From: Changpingibacter yushuensis
GTDB lineage: Bacteria > Actinomycetota > Actinomycetes > Actinomycetales > Actinomycetaceae
Assembly: GCF_014041995.1 (NCBI RefSeq)
Contig: NZ_CP059492.1
Coordinates: forward strand, 2,356,001-2,420,000
Length of the DNA: 64,000 nucleotides
Reading direction: 5' to 3'
Shown in pieces: positions 9,105 to 16,432 of this stretch. The notes under the pieces are model-generated. The model was not told the origin of the DNA. It saw only the letters and a program-made list of their open reading frames with translations, and made no database searches. The stretch's first letter is position 1, and each line of letters begins with the position of its first letter. The position numbers and the translations under genes were made by a program.

Positions 9105-10190
9105 CTACTCGAACGGATACACAACCCCGACCTGATGCCGGACTTCATCCATTATCTCAAGAACATTGGTAACGCTCGACCACCCGTGCTCCGGAAGCTC
9201 CGTCAATCCTGCCTTCACTGCCCGCGCGAACGCTGCGGCCTCGTACTCAAGCCCACCGCCTCGGGGGTCGACGGCGACGTCGGACCACACCTCTGTGTAT
9301 GGTTCGGCGGAATCCGCGTTTTGGGGTCCGTCCGCTACGCCGTTCCATACAACTTTGATCTCCGTAGGCCGGTAGAACTGACGCTCAAGAACGACCTGGC
9401 CGCGGGTGAACGCCACTTCGGCCGCGACTTGAGAAGATGCGCCCATGTGCGCGGCAAGAACCGCGGTGGCAGCGGGATAATCAAGAACTGCAATTGAGTC
9501 CTCGTCCACACCCGCCTCAGTCAGATGCCCCGAGGCATGAATCGACTTGGGTGCACCCAGGAGCATCTCGATGAACGACGCCGGATAAACACCCAAGTCC
9601 AGTAGCGCGCCACCAGCTAGATCAGGGCGCTCCATACGCTCAGTACCCCGTAGAGTCTGGAAGTGTTCAGCGCGAACATATTTGATCTCGCCAAGTTCAC
9701 CAGACTCGACGATTGCCCGAAGCAAGGCATAATGCGGCAAAAAGCGTGACCACATTGCCTCCATGACCAGTACGCCCTTGGCCTCGGCGGCCGCGCGAAT
9801 CTCGGCTGCCTCGCCAGCATTGACAGCAAGCGGCTTCTCAATCATGACCGATTTGCCGGCATCAATTGCGAGGAGTGCCTGCTCTTTGTGGAACGTGTGA
9901 GGTGTGGCGATATAGACCGCATCCACGTCAGGGCGTGACATGGCTTCCTCATATGAACCAACGAAGGGGATGCCGAACTGATCTGCGAACGCTTGGCCCT
10001 TCGTGAGGTCCCGGCTTCCCACAGCAACTGCCGCACTCTGTGTACACTGCAGATCGGCGGCGAACAGTCCGGCAATGTAGCCAGCGCCAATGATCGCCCA
10101 GTTTAGGGACGGAGCGGTTGATGGCTCATCCGGAAGAACAGCAGCGCCAATTGACGCGAGCCGTGCGGGCAATGGTTCAAACGCAGACAT
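9105..10190 (-). CDS. Gfo/Idh/MocA-family NAD(P)-dependent oxidoreductase
   Basis: 361 residues from an ATG at 10190 preceded by GAAGGGG; an upstream in-frame start at 10250 lacks a ribosome site. The Rossmann fold begins WAIIGAGYIAGLFAADL, followed by DVDAVYIATPHTFH and the family signature MIEKPLAVNAGEA. The C-terminal GFO_IDH_MocA domain contains GGALLDLGVYPASF, a typical active-site stretch. Closest functional class by pattern is xylose dehydrogenase / dihydrodiol dehydrogenase-like enzymes. Its promoter carries a XylR-type operator, so a role in oxidising xylose or a xylose-containing disaccharide product is likely but not proven. It is first in the oxidoreductase - galM - xylR transcription unit. 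Confidence 0.85.
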   Translation of the reverse strand: MSAFEPLPARLASIGAAVLPDEPSTAPSLNWAIIGAGYIAGLFAADLQCTQSAAVAVGSRDLTKGQAFADQFGIPFVGSYEEAMSRPDVDAVYIATPHTFHKEQALLAIDAGKSVMIEKPLAVNAGEAAEIRAAAEAKGVLVMEAMWSRFLPHYALLRAIVESGELGEIKYVRAEHFQTLRGTERMERPDLAGGALLDLGVYPASFIEMLLGAPKSIHASGHLTEAGVDEDSIAVLDYPAATAVLAAHMGASSQVAAEVAFTRGQVVLERQFYRPTEIKVVWNGVADGPQNADSAEPYTEVWSDVAVDPRGGGLEYEAAAFARAVKAGLTELPEHGWSSVTNVLEIMDEVRHQVGVVYPFE

Positions 10191-10316
10191 TTTGGCCCCT
10201 TCTTCGAAAGCTTGGACGCAATCGCGTCCGGATATACGTCTTAAGTCCACCAGAGTATTGACAAGAACGCGAAAGCAAAGTGTGTTCCCCGAGCAATTAG
10301 CGAAGGGTGGTACTTA

Positions 10317-10333
10317 TGTTTTATCCCGAAACA
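10317..10333. promoter_or_regulatory. XylR operator upstream of the oxidoreductase gene
   Basis: TGTTTTATCCCGAAACA; its complement TGTTTCGGGATAAAACA is nearly the same as the xylA operator outside the spacer. It lies between minus-strand TTGACG (10347-10342) and ATAAAA (10324-10319), which are 17 bases apart. Confidence 0.72.
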
Positions 10334-10624
10334 AAATGGATCGTCAATAGCTCTGCAGAGACTGGAGCCTTTACAGACACCGCGTTACTCGCGCGCGTGA
10401 ATCCCCGTTCCTTGCGTGCGAACCTCCAAGCACAGCATCTACATAAGAAATGAACTGCTCCTCGTGAGTTGACGGCCAACCAGTGGCCCAGTACCCGAGG
10501 AGCAGTTCATTATCCATCTCCCCACCCCATGTAGAGATCTTTCGCCAACTGGCAGCGCACTGTTGAGCGTCTTTGTGAACGCCTGCGCCGCGAGTTGTCA
10601 GTTCAGTGCTCGCACATCCAGCCG
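10334..10624. other. Intergenic region without a gene
   Basis: Between the oxidoreductase promoter and the end of the TIM-like gene. Apart from the long hairpin at 10449-10511 I see no coding potential or RNA gene here. Confidence 0.6.
10449..10511 (-). terminator. Long hairpin downstream of the TIM-like gene
   Basis: AATGAACTGCTCCTCG pairs perfectly with 10496-10511 (16 bp) around a 31-nt loop that itself can fold (GGCC...GGCC). No T-run follows on either strand, so it is a weak or factor-assisted terminator or an RNA-stability element. It lies 114 bp beyond the stop of the minus-strand gene. Confidence 0.5.
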
Positions 10625-11365
10625 TTACTGTAGCGTCTGCGCCGCAAGTCTGAGATTCGTCAGGTAGCCCTTCCCGGTCCAGGCTGATCTGCCAATGAAC
10701 AGTCCGCCAACCCCGGGAATCCCCAGCAACTCTTGGTTGTTGTCGAAGTTGACAGATCCACCGTAGAGAATCGCTTCCACCCGGGAGCCGTAGCGCTCAT
10801 TGAGCACGTCGAAAGCAGCAACCAGGTCTTCGCGGCGTGGAGGACGCCCGTTCTCACCAATGGCCCAGATCGGTTCGTATGCGAGCAGTACCCGTGACGT
10901 ATCCTCAACGCCTTCAAGAGCCGCATCAATCTGCCCAACAATGAAGTCAATGGACTTGTCAGACTCAAACACTTCTGCGGACTCACCAAAGCAAACGAGC
11001 GGGATCAGGTCATGTGCCAGTGCCGCTTTCACTTTCGCATTGACTGTTTGGTCTGTCTCGCCAAAGTACTGGCGCCGTTCAGAATGGCCCATCTCAATGA
11101 TTGTGGCACCGGCATCCTTGGCTTGAAGCATAGAGACTTCGCCTGTCCACGCTCCCGAATTCTCCCAATGCGCATTCTGCGCGCCGACAATCACATCCGA
11201 TCCATCCAGAATATCTGCGACGGCGTCGATCGCCGTGAACGACGGAATCACGAATGGCTGTACACCATCGGCGGAGCTGATACCGGCCTCGGCCAACTCA
11301 TGTGCATACTCGCGAGCGAACGCCCGCGTACCGTTCATTTTCCAGCTAGTGCCAACCCAGAGCAC
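10625..11365 (-). CDS. Triosephosphate-isomerase-family protein, possibly L-erythrulose-1-phosphate isomerase
   Basis: 246 residues with the full TIM signature: N-terminal WVGTSWKMNGT (Lys), IIEMGHSERRQYFGE (His/Glu region), LLAYEPIWAIGENG (catalytic Glu in AYEPIWAIG) and ILYGGSVN for the phosphate loop. The 'GTSWKMN' start, rather than 'GNWKMN', is the form I associate with the tetrose-phosphate isomerase branch (LerI / EryH). It sits 82 bp after a DhaK-DhaL kinase on the same strand rather than in a gap-pgk operon. I therefore infer a catabolic isomerase for a ketose 1-phosphate, with classical TIM as the alternative. GTG at 11365 follows GGGGAG. Confidence 0.8.
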   Translation of the reverse strand: MLWVGTSWKMNGTRAFAREYAHELAEAGISSADGVQPFVIPSFTAIDAVADILDGSDVIVGAQNAHWENSGAWTGEVSMLQAKDAGATIIEMGHSERRQYFGETDQTVNAKVKAALAHDLIPLVCFGESAEVFESDKSIDFIVGQIDAALEGVEDTSRVLLAYEPIWAIGENGRPPRREDLVAAFDVLNERYGSRVEAILYGGSVNFDNNQELLGIPGVGGLFIGRSAWTGKGYLTNLRLAAQTLQ

Positions 11366-11447
11366 GAAAACACTCCCCTTGCGTAGATCCTTGCGGCGTT
11401 GCCACCAACGCCTTTCACAAAAATGCTGTCAGACTACCGCGTGGCCC

Positions 11448-13163
11448 TCAGAGGACTTCGGCAATCTTGGACATCAGCAGTGCAAATGAGACGGCACCCG
11501 GATCCGGATGACCGAGCGAAGCATCGCCGTGTGTGCGAGCGCGTCCCTTTCGAGCCGCCAGATCAGCAGTTTCCTCTGCGGCCTTGGTCGCCACTGCGGC
11601 TGCTGCGGTCCAAGCGGTTGCAAGGTCACTTCCATTCGCCAGCTGGCTCTCAAGCTCGGTGGCAAAGGGTTCGGTTGCATCAACCATCGTCTTGTCGCCG
11701 GGCTTGGCGCCGCCGAACTGCGCAATGTTGCGTGCACCTGCCACGACGGCCAAGCCTACCCGCGTTGACTCCACAGCATCCTCATTGCTGAGCTGCGCAG
11801 CCACCGTGCGCAACGCACTCCCCCACAACGCACCGGAGGTGCCCCCAGCACCTTCCGACCATGCCTTTCCGGCTTCATCCAAGAGGCTCTTGGCACCAGC
11901 TCCCTCGGCTTGTGCATCGCGCGCGGCTTTGCCTGCAGCAACAGCGCCAAGCACCATTCCCTGACCGTGGTCCCCATCGCCGGCAATCGAGTCGAGCTTG
12001 CCCAAGCTGGGTTCTGCCGCTATGCATTCACGCTCCACAACGCCAAAAATCGAAGCAATTACACGCCCCTGCGCCGCTGACTCAGGTGACCCAACCGTGA
12101 ACGTGACTTTCGCTTCGTCGTCGTCAAATACGTCGGTGCGATGCTCTTGGTGTTCAACATTTCCTGTACGGAATGCCGGCGTATCTGAACCCGCCAACCA
12201 CAACCGCTCGAGTTGCGAATCGAGGAACATAAGCGTGAGCGAAACGCCCGCCATATCGAGCGATGTCACTTGTTCGCCGACGACGGGGCTGACAATCGTC
12301 AGTCCGCGCGCCTCCAGATCGGCCGCTACCGAACCATACAGAACGAAGAGTTCCTCATACTTGGTGGCTCCCAAACCATTGAGCAGGACTGCGACCCGGC
12401 CTTCATATCCGTCCTGACCTCGCTCGGGTTCTTCAGCCAGTATTCCGTCAACGAGCAAGGCGCCGAGCTCCTCAGCTGAACACATGTCGTGAGTTGAAAT
12501 CCCCGGTTCACCATGAATTCCTAGCCCCAGCGCGAACTTGCCTTCCGGAACAGTAAACAACGGTTCGTCAGCGCCCGGTAGCGTGCAACCTGTGAACGCG
12601 ACGCCCAAGGAACGAGTTCTGTCATTTGCCTTGCGAGCCACGGCCTCGGCGGCATTGATGTCCGCTCCCTCGGCGATGGCAGCACCTGTCACCTTAACGA
12701 CAGGAAGATCCCCTGCGATGCCACGGCGATCGAGATGGTTTTCCGGGGTATTCGACGCTATGTCATCAGAGATCGTTACGATCCTGACATCATGGCCGTC
12801 CGCCACCAGTTCGTCACGTGCCTCGCCGAAATGGAGGCAATCCCCGGCGTAGTTGCCGAACATGAGGATCACACCACCACCATTGTCGGAAGCTTTCGAA
12901 ACTGCCTTCACTTGGGAAGCCGACGGCGAGGCGAAAATGTTTCCACAGACCGCACCATGAGCCATGCCGGGGCCGACCCAGCCCGCAAATGCCGGGTAAT
13001 GACCGGAGCCGCCGCCGATGACGAGCGCAACCTCGCCATCAGGGCTGGCAGTTGACCGGACCACGCCGCCGTGGACCTGCTGCAGGTAGTCTCCATGCGC
13101 GGCAACCAAACCTGAAAGGCTGTCATTCCCGAACTTCTTCGGGTCATTGACCAGATACGTCAT
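11448..13163 (-). CDS. Dihydroxyacetone-kinase-family protein (fused DhaK-DhaL), possible L-erythrulose kinase
   Basis: 571 residues from ATG 13163 with GGAG upstream. Residues about 1-330 form a DhaK domain: VIGGGSGHYPAFAGWVGPGM, MFGNYAGDCLHF and GLGIHGEPG, where the His forms the hemiaminal bond with the ketose. Residues about 370-571 form the DhaL nucleotide-binding domain: DSIAGDGDHGQGM (Mg-ATP Asp ligands), GGTSGALWGS, KPGDKTMVDA and GHPDPGA. Such single-chain kinases use ATP and phosphorylate dihydroxyacetone, or in tetritol pathways L-erythrulose. Pairing with a TIM-family isomerase points to the latter, by analogy with the LerK-LerI pair. A dyad lies just upstream at 13204-13216. Confidence 0.88.
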   Translation of the reverse strand: MTYLVNDPKKFGNDSLSGLVAAHGDYLQQVHGGVVRSTASPDGEVALVIGGGSGHYPAFAGWVGPGMAHGAVCGNIFASPSASQVKAVSKASDNGGGVILMFGNYAGDCLHFGEARDELVADGHDVRIVTISDDIASNTPENHLDRRGIAGDLPVVKVTGAAIAEGADINAAEAVARKANDRTRSLGVAFTGCTLPGADEPLFTVPEGKFALGLGIHGEPGISTHDMCSAEELGALLVDGILAEEPERGQDGYEGRVAVLLNGLGATKYEELFVLYGSVAADLEARGLTIVSPVVGEQVTSLDMAGVSLTLMFLDSQLERLWLAGSDTPAFRTGNVEHQEHRTDVFDDDEAKVTFTVGSPESAAQGRVIASIFGVVERECIAAEPSLGKLDSIAGDGDHGQGMVLGAVAAGKAARDAQAEGAGAKSLLDEAGKAWSEGAGGTSGALWGSALRTVAAQLSNEDAVESTRVGLAVVAGARNIAQFGGAKPGDKTMVDATEPFATELESQLANGSDLATAWTAAAAVATKAAEETADLAARKGRARTHGDASLGHPDPGAVSFALLMSKIAEVL

Positions 13164-13203
13164 TGTTCTGCTCCATTGAGTCGTCGATGTCTTAGCACAA
13201 ATA

Positions 13204-13216
13204 CTATATGATATAG
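13204..13216. promoter_or_regulatory. Dyad upstream of the kinase operon
   Basis: CTATAT-G-ATATAG, symmetric about one base, 41 bases upstream of the kinase start. It resembles an operator of a GntR-class regulator and shares TATGATAT with the sequence before the GntR gene at 14786. It could also simply contain a TATA-like -10. Confidence 0.4.
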
Positions 13217-13238
13217 AGTTGTTGTGGGGAAGAAACAT

Positions 13239-13620
13239 GATGAAGTCCTTCTACCCACTCGAATGCCGCGGCATCCTTGTCGCCAATGTGGTGGTTGATT
13301 CGGAGATCATGAAGCCGAGTTAGCCAGCACATGTGCGAATCGACGCTCGATCTTCTCGAGTTCCAACATCCTGGCGAGCACGATGTCAAGGTCCCCGTCG
13401 TTGAAAATGCGCTACCAGTCATCCATGATGACATCTTCGCGTCCGTAGTCCATGACAAGAAGACACGCGTCAGAGACCGGATTCGACACCTCGCGTACCC
13501 TTCTGAAGTCGTACACTCAATCACCTCGTCAAAAGACATTGGTTTCGGTGACCGTTCCGAGATTACCCAAAAGAGAGTGTGCACCCAGACCAATACGTGG
13601 CTGAGTATTCGGCGTTGACA
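13239..13620 (-). pseudogene. Decayed coding remnant, unidentified
   Basis: On the minus strand one frame reads VYDFRRVREVSNPVSD, then CLLVMDYGREDVIMDDW, an amber stop, and RIFNDGDLDIVLARMLELE. The composition is protein-like, but it is interrupted by stops and has no start. The opposite-strand frame of 95 codons across the same bases looks less natural. I do not recognise the parent family. It sits between the kinase operon and a decayed transporter, so it may be a lost enzyme of the same pathway. Confidence 0.35.
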
Positions 13621-13692
13621 CATCATCCTCTGCGGAGCTTATTTAACTGCTTCCACGTACGCATCGGCCACCACTCTTGGATGTTCCGTTCC

Positions 13693-14060
13693 CTAAGCCG
13701 CCAGCAGAATAGGAATCACACCGAGGAATGTCATGAGGACACTCATAACCAACCCCGGCACCTGATTTCCACCAGTGACCTCTCTTAACCAACCAGTGTC
13801 ATAGCGGGCGGAAGAGCCGGCGTTGTTGCTCGCGGTATTGATCAGCGCCGTTCCCGCGACTGCTGATGCTCCCGTGAGGAACTAGGTGGGGTGCGTCCCG
13901 AGTTCGGCAGCATCGCGAAGATTGAGCATGCCGCGCCCGCCACTAACACCATACTCAAGAATCGATTGCCCCGAAAATGAAGTGGCGTGAGAATGGCGAT
14001 TGCACCAGCGAGCGCTGGGAACACATTGCGCAAAATCATCAGCTCAGAGCGTTGCACCAT
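13693..14060 (-). pseudogene. Remnant of a membrane transporter, C-terminal part, frameshifted
   Basis: Minus strand: SELMILRNVFPALAGAIAIL and FLSMVLVAGAACSIFAM are hydrophobic helices in one frame. The reading then needs a shift near 13885, and contains a stop, to continue as FLTGASAVAGTALINTASNN, WLREVTGGNQVPGLVMSV and LMTFLGVIPILLAA before a TAG at 13693. Together this is the last third of a polytopic transporter with at least three membrane segments. The family is not recognised. A dead transporter next to the kinase/isomerase operon suggests that uptake of its substrate was lost or moved to another system. Confidence 0.5.
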
Positions 14061-14776
14061 ATGGGACCAAACGCGATGTACTTTCGCAACACAAATTCAG
14101 AGGAGCCTGTAACGAGCCCTAGATGAAGCCGAAGTGAACCAAGGAGAGTGCCCAAACTTGACCATTCATAAGAGTCTGACGCGACCCAACTCTATTTACA
14201 TTCTCAGTTGCCGCTACTTCGAACTTCGGAGTCGAAGTTGGCCAATCCTTCTCTTCAGAGTTGAGCCAGAGGCATCCGTTGGGCGATCGTCGAAAACGAA
14301 GAGCGCGTAGGTCTCCGAGCGATGTATCAGCGAAAGGACCTTCTGATGTCTTCATTGAGAGGGTCGGCCAGTTCCCTTGGCATTGATCAACCGGTTGACC
14401 AAGTTTGAAAAGAAGTGCGACTGTCATCTCGATTTAACCTCAGATACCTCGTCTGAAACCGAGTCTCATCCAACAATCGCCCCGCCCATCGGCTCTCTGA
14501 CTGCAAGCCGCTACGCACTCCACTGATTCTCTTGTGTTTCTCATATGAAACACTCACCTCAGAATCTCCCAACTGAGTCTTCAACATGAGACAAATATGC
14601 TCTTAGCTGCCACATCCCATATGATGTCGACCACATGAGGAAGAGTATCCTCATTCGCGGAGCCCACATGCCTTAGTTCCACATCGGTCATCGAGACAAA
14701 ACCCAACCACGAAGTATTCATCTGGTGACCCAAGCCGAACCCATCACTCTCCTGACTCAGACAACTCACCGTTAGA
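14061..14776. other. Region without a credible gene
   Basis: Several short frames exist on the minus strand (up to 102 codons at 14119-14427). None has a recognisable domain or a convincing ribosome site, and base composition is more AT-rich than in the neighbours. It is probably further decay of the gene set on either side. Confidence 0.5.
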
Positions 14777-14785
14777 ATCTATGAT
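14777..14785. promoter_or_regulatory. Candidate GntR half-site before the regulator gene
   Basis: ATCTATGAT directly upstream of the GntR start. Its exact reverse complement, ATCATAGAT, is at 18948-18956 before the TIM-barrel operon, suggesting a shared operator. Confidence 0.4.
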
Positions 14786-15487
14786 ATGACTTCCGCTTAC
14801 TTCGCCACCTCGAGACTCGACCCAATTCCTTCGAGGGGATTGGGCGACGATGTCTATGATGTACTGCTTGAAATGTTGACATCCGGAGATCTTGAGCCTG
14901 ATACCCCACTTGCAATCGACCGGCTGGCGAAGTCTCTTTCCGTGTCGCCTACGCCGGTACGGGAAGCGCTTGCGAGGCTCGAGCATACGGGACTTGTGAT
15001 GCGTGCGGCACATCGCGGGTATCGTGTCGCACCGCCGATGCCTCGCGAGGAACTGCTCGAACTGGTCGATGCGCGTGAGATTCTTGAAGTGGCTGCGATG
15101 GAGCGTGCCATGCAGAACCCTGTTGCGCTCCTACGGGGGCTTGAGTCGGCGTTTCATGAACACGAACGTGCCGCCGAAAAGCTGACTTCTCCTCGCGCTG
15201 TCCAAGATCCTAAGAAGGTCCACGAGTACTTCGATGCAGATTGGCTTTTCCACCAGGTCATACTCGATCACTGCGGCAATCGTTACATCAGCCGCTGCGT
15301 GAACTCACTTTCCTTTTCAAATCATCGAATGCGCCAGACGAATCAACAAGGCATTACCGATGCGCCATTTGCACTTGCTGAACACCAAGCGATCCTCGAT
15401 GCAGTCCGTTCTGGTGAGGTTTCGCGGGCGGTCTCAGAGATGCGGGCGCACCTAGATCAGGTCCGTATGCGATCCACAGGAGCCTAG
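14786..15487 (+). CDS. GntR-family transcriptional regulator, FadR (FCD) subfamily
   Basis: 233 residues. The N-terminal winged HTH (about residues 20-85) reads DVLLEMLTSGDLEP, AIDRLAKSLSVSPTPVREAL and GLVMRAAHRGYRVAPP. The all-helical FCD effector domain follows (about 92-225) with LVDAREILEVAAMERAM, the metal-ligand stretches DADWLFHQVILDH and LAEHQAILDAVRSGE, and a final HLDQVRMR. Family members usually sense sugar acids or other carboxylates and act as repressors. It is the only intact plus-strand gene between 3.5 and 22 kb and converges on the SDR-MFS-isomerase operon, whose upstream region shares a 9-mer with this promoter. The ATG at 14786 has no clear ribosome site, so the true start is uncertain. 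Confidence 0.88.
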   Translation: MTSAYFATSRLDPIPSRGLGDDVYDVLLEMLTSGDLEPDTPLAIDRLAKSLSVSPTPVREALARLEHTGLVMRAAHRGYRVAPPMPREELLELVDAREILEVAAMERAMQNPVALLRGLESAFHEHERAAEKLTSPRAVQDPKKVHEYFDADWLFHQVILDHCGNRYISRCVNSLSFSNHRMRQTNQQGITDAPFALAEHQAILDAVRSGEVSRAVSEMRAHLDQVRMRSTGA

Positions 15488-15517
15488 AGACTCAAGCTCC
15501 CCTGTCAGTTGGTCTTG

Positions 15518-15575
15518 ACATGGCAATGCCTGCCACACGTGCGTGAAAGCGATCGTCTGGCAGGCATTACCATGT
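15518..15575. terminator. Convergent terminator hairpin
   Basis: ACATGGCAATGCCTGCCA pairs with 15558-15575 with one internal mismatch and a 22-nt loop. It lies between the end of the GntR gene and the end of the SDR gene, so it can serve both strands. No clear T-run. Confidence 0.6.
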
Positions 15576-15587
15576 GGATTTCCAATA

Positions 15588-16370
15588 TCAGTGCATGTGC
15601 TTTCCACCATCAACGTTGAGTGAAACGCCGTTCACAAATGACGCTCCTGGGGAGAGCAAGAATGCCACCGCTTCAGCGATCTCCGAAGGTTGACCAACTC
15701 GCCCGACGGGGATGTTTGATGACATCTGTGCCTTGCGCTCATCAGTGAGCTTTCCTCCCATGATGTCTGTATCTATCGGACCCGGAAGAATTGCGTTGGT
15801 TGTAATCCCATGAATTCCCAACTCACGTGCCCCACCCTTGGTGATGCCGAGGACTCCTGCCTTTGCTGCGGCATAGGCAAACTTGGAGAATGTACCGCCG
15901 CCATCGAGCGCCGTAATTGAGGAGAAGTTGACAATACGTCCGATCCCGACCTTCTTCATCTCAACCGAAGCATGCTTCATCATCAACATCGTGCCTCTAC
16001 AGTTCACCGCCATGACCTTGTCGAAAAGAGCCGCTTCCATCTCTTCCAATGGAACAGGGCAAGCGATACCTGCGACATTTGCCAACGCAACGACCGGCGG
16101 CATCTTCTCAGCGATCTGGGCAAAGGCAGCCGCCACATTCTCTTCGTCCGAGATGTCGAGAACGATCGGGAGGATCTCTAGATTCGGAAAATCTGATCGA
16201 AGTTCCGTACCGAACTCCACGACGGAATCGGCGATATCCACTGCGACAATATTGAACCCTTCAGAAGCGAGCTTCTTTGCACAGACCCGGCCGATGCCGC
16301 GCGGTGCGCCGCACCCCGTGACCACTGCGGTGTAACGTTCCGGGAACTCTGGTGTCTTGAAATCAATCAT
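15588..16370 (-). CDS. Short-chain dehydrogenase/reductase (SDR)
   Basis: 260 residues, classical SDR length. Cofactor loop VVTGCGAPRGIGRVCAKKL (GxxxGxG type, with an extra Ala-Pro insertion), NVAGIACP in place of NNAG, catalytic Ser in NFSSITAL, then Tyr and Lys in FAYAAAKAGVLG. The C-terminal NVDGGKHMH end is typical. Asp in VAVDIAD at the end of strand 2 suggests NAD preference. ATG at 16370 follows AAGGA. It is the last gene of a minus-strand operon after an MFS sugar-acid-type transporter and an isomerase-like TIM barrel, so it probably oxidises a polyol or aldonate imported by that transporter. The exact substrate cannot be told. Confidence 0.88.
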   Translation of the reverse strand: MIDFKTPEFPERYTAVVTGCGAPRGIGRVCAKKLASEGFNIVAVDIADSVVEFGTELRSDFPNLEILPIVLDISDEENVAAAFAQIAEKMPPVVALANVAGIACPVPLEEMEAALFDKVMAVNCRGTMLMMKHASVEMKKVGIGRIVNFSSITALDGGGTFSKFAYAAAKAGVLGITKGGARELGIHGITTNAILPGPIDTDIMGGKLTDERKAQMSSNIPVGRVGQPSEIAEAVAFLLSPGASFVNGVSLNVDGGKHMH

Positions 16371-16432
16371 TTCTCAATCCTTTTCATCACTTGGCGTCGG
16401 GTCTACTTTGTCCCGAAACCGAATCCTGTTGA

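Noticed and set aside
10625-11365. Glycolytic triosephosphate isomerase as the definite call
   Set aside because: Motifs fit the family, but the gene context (ketose kinase partner, no gap-pgk) and N-terminus point to a catabolic paralogue, so only the family is asserted.
14119-14427. 102-codon minus-strand frame as a hypothetical gene
   Set aside because: It has no ribosome site or recognisable domain, and lies in a region with other decayed frames.
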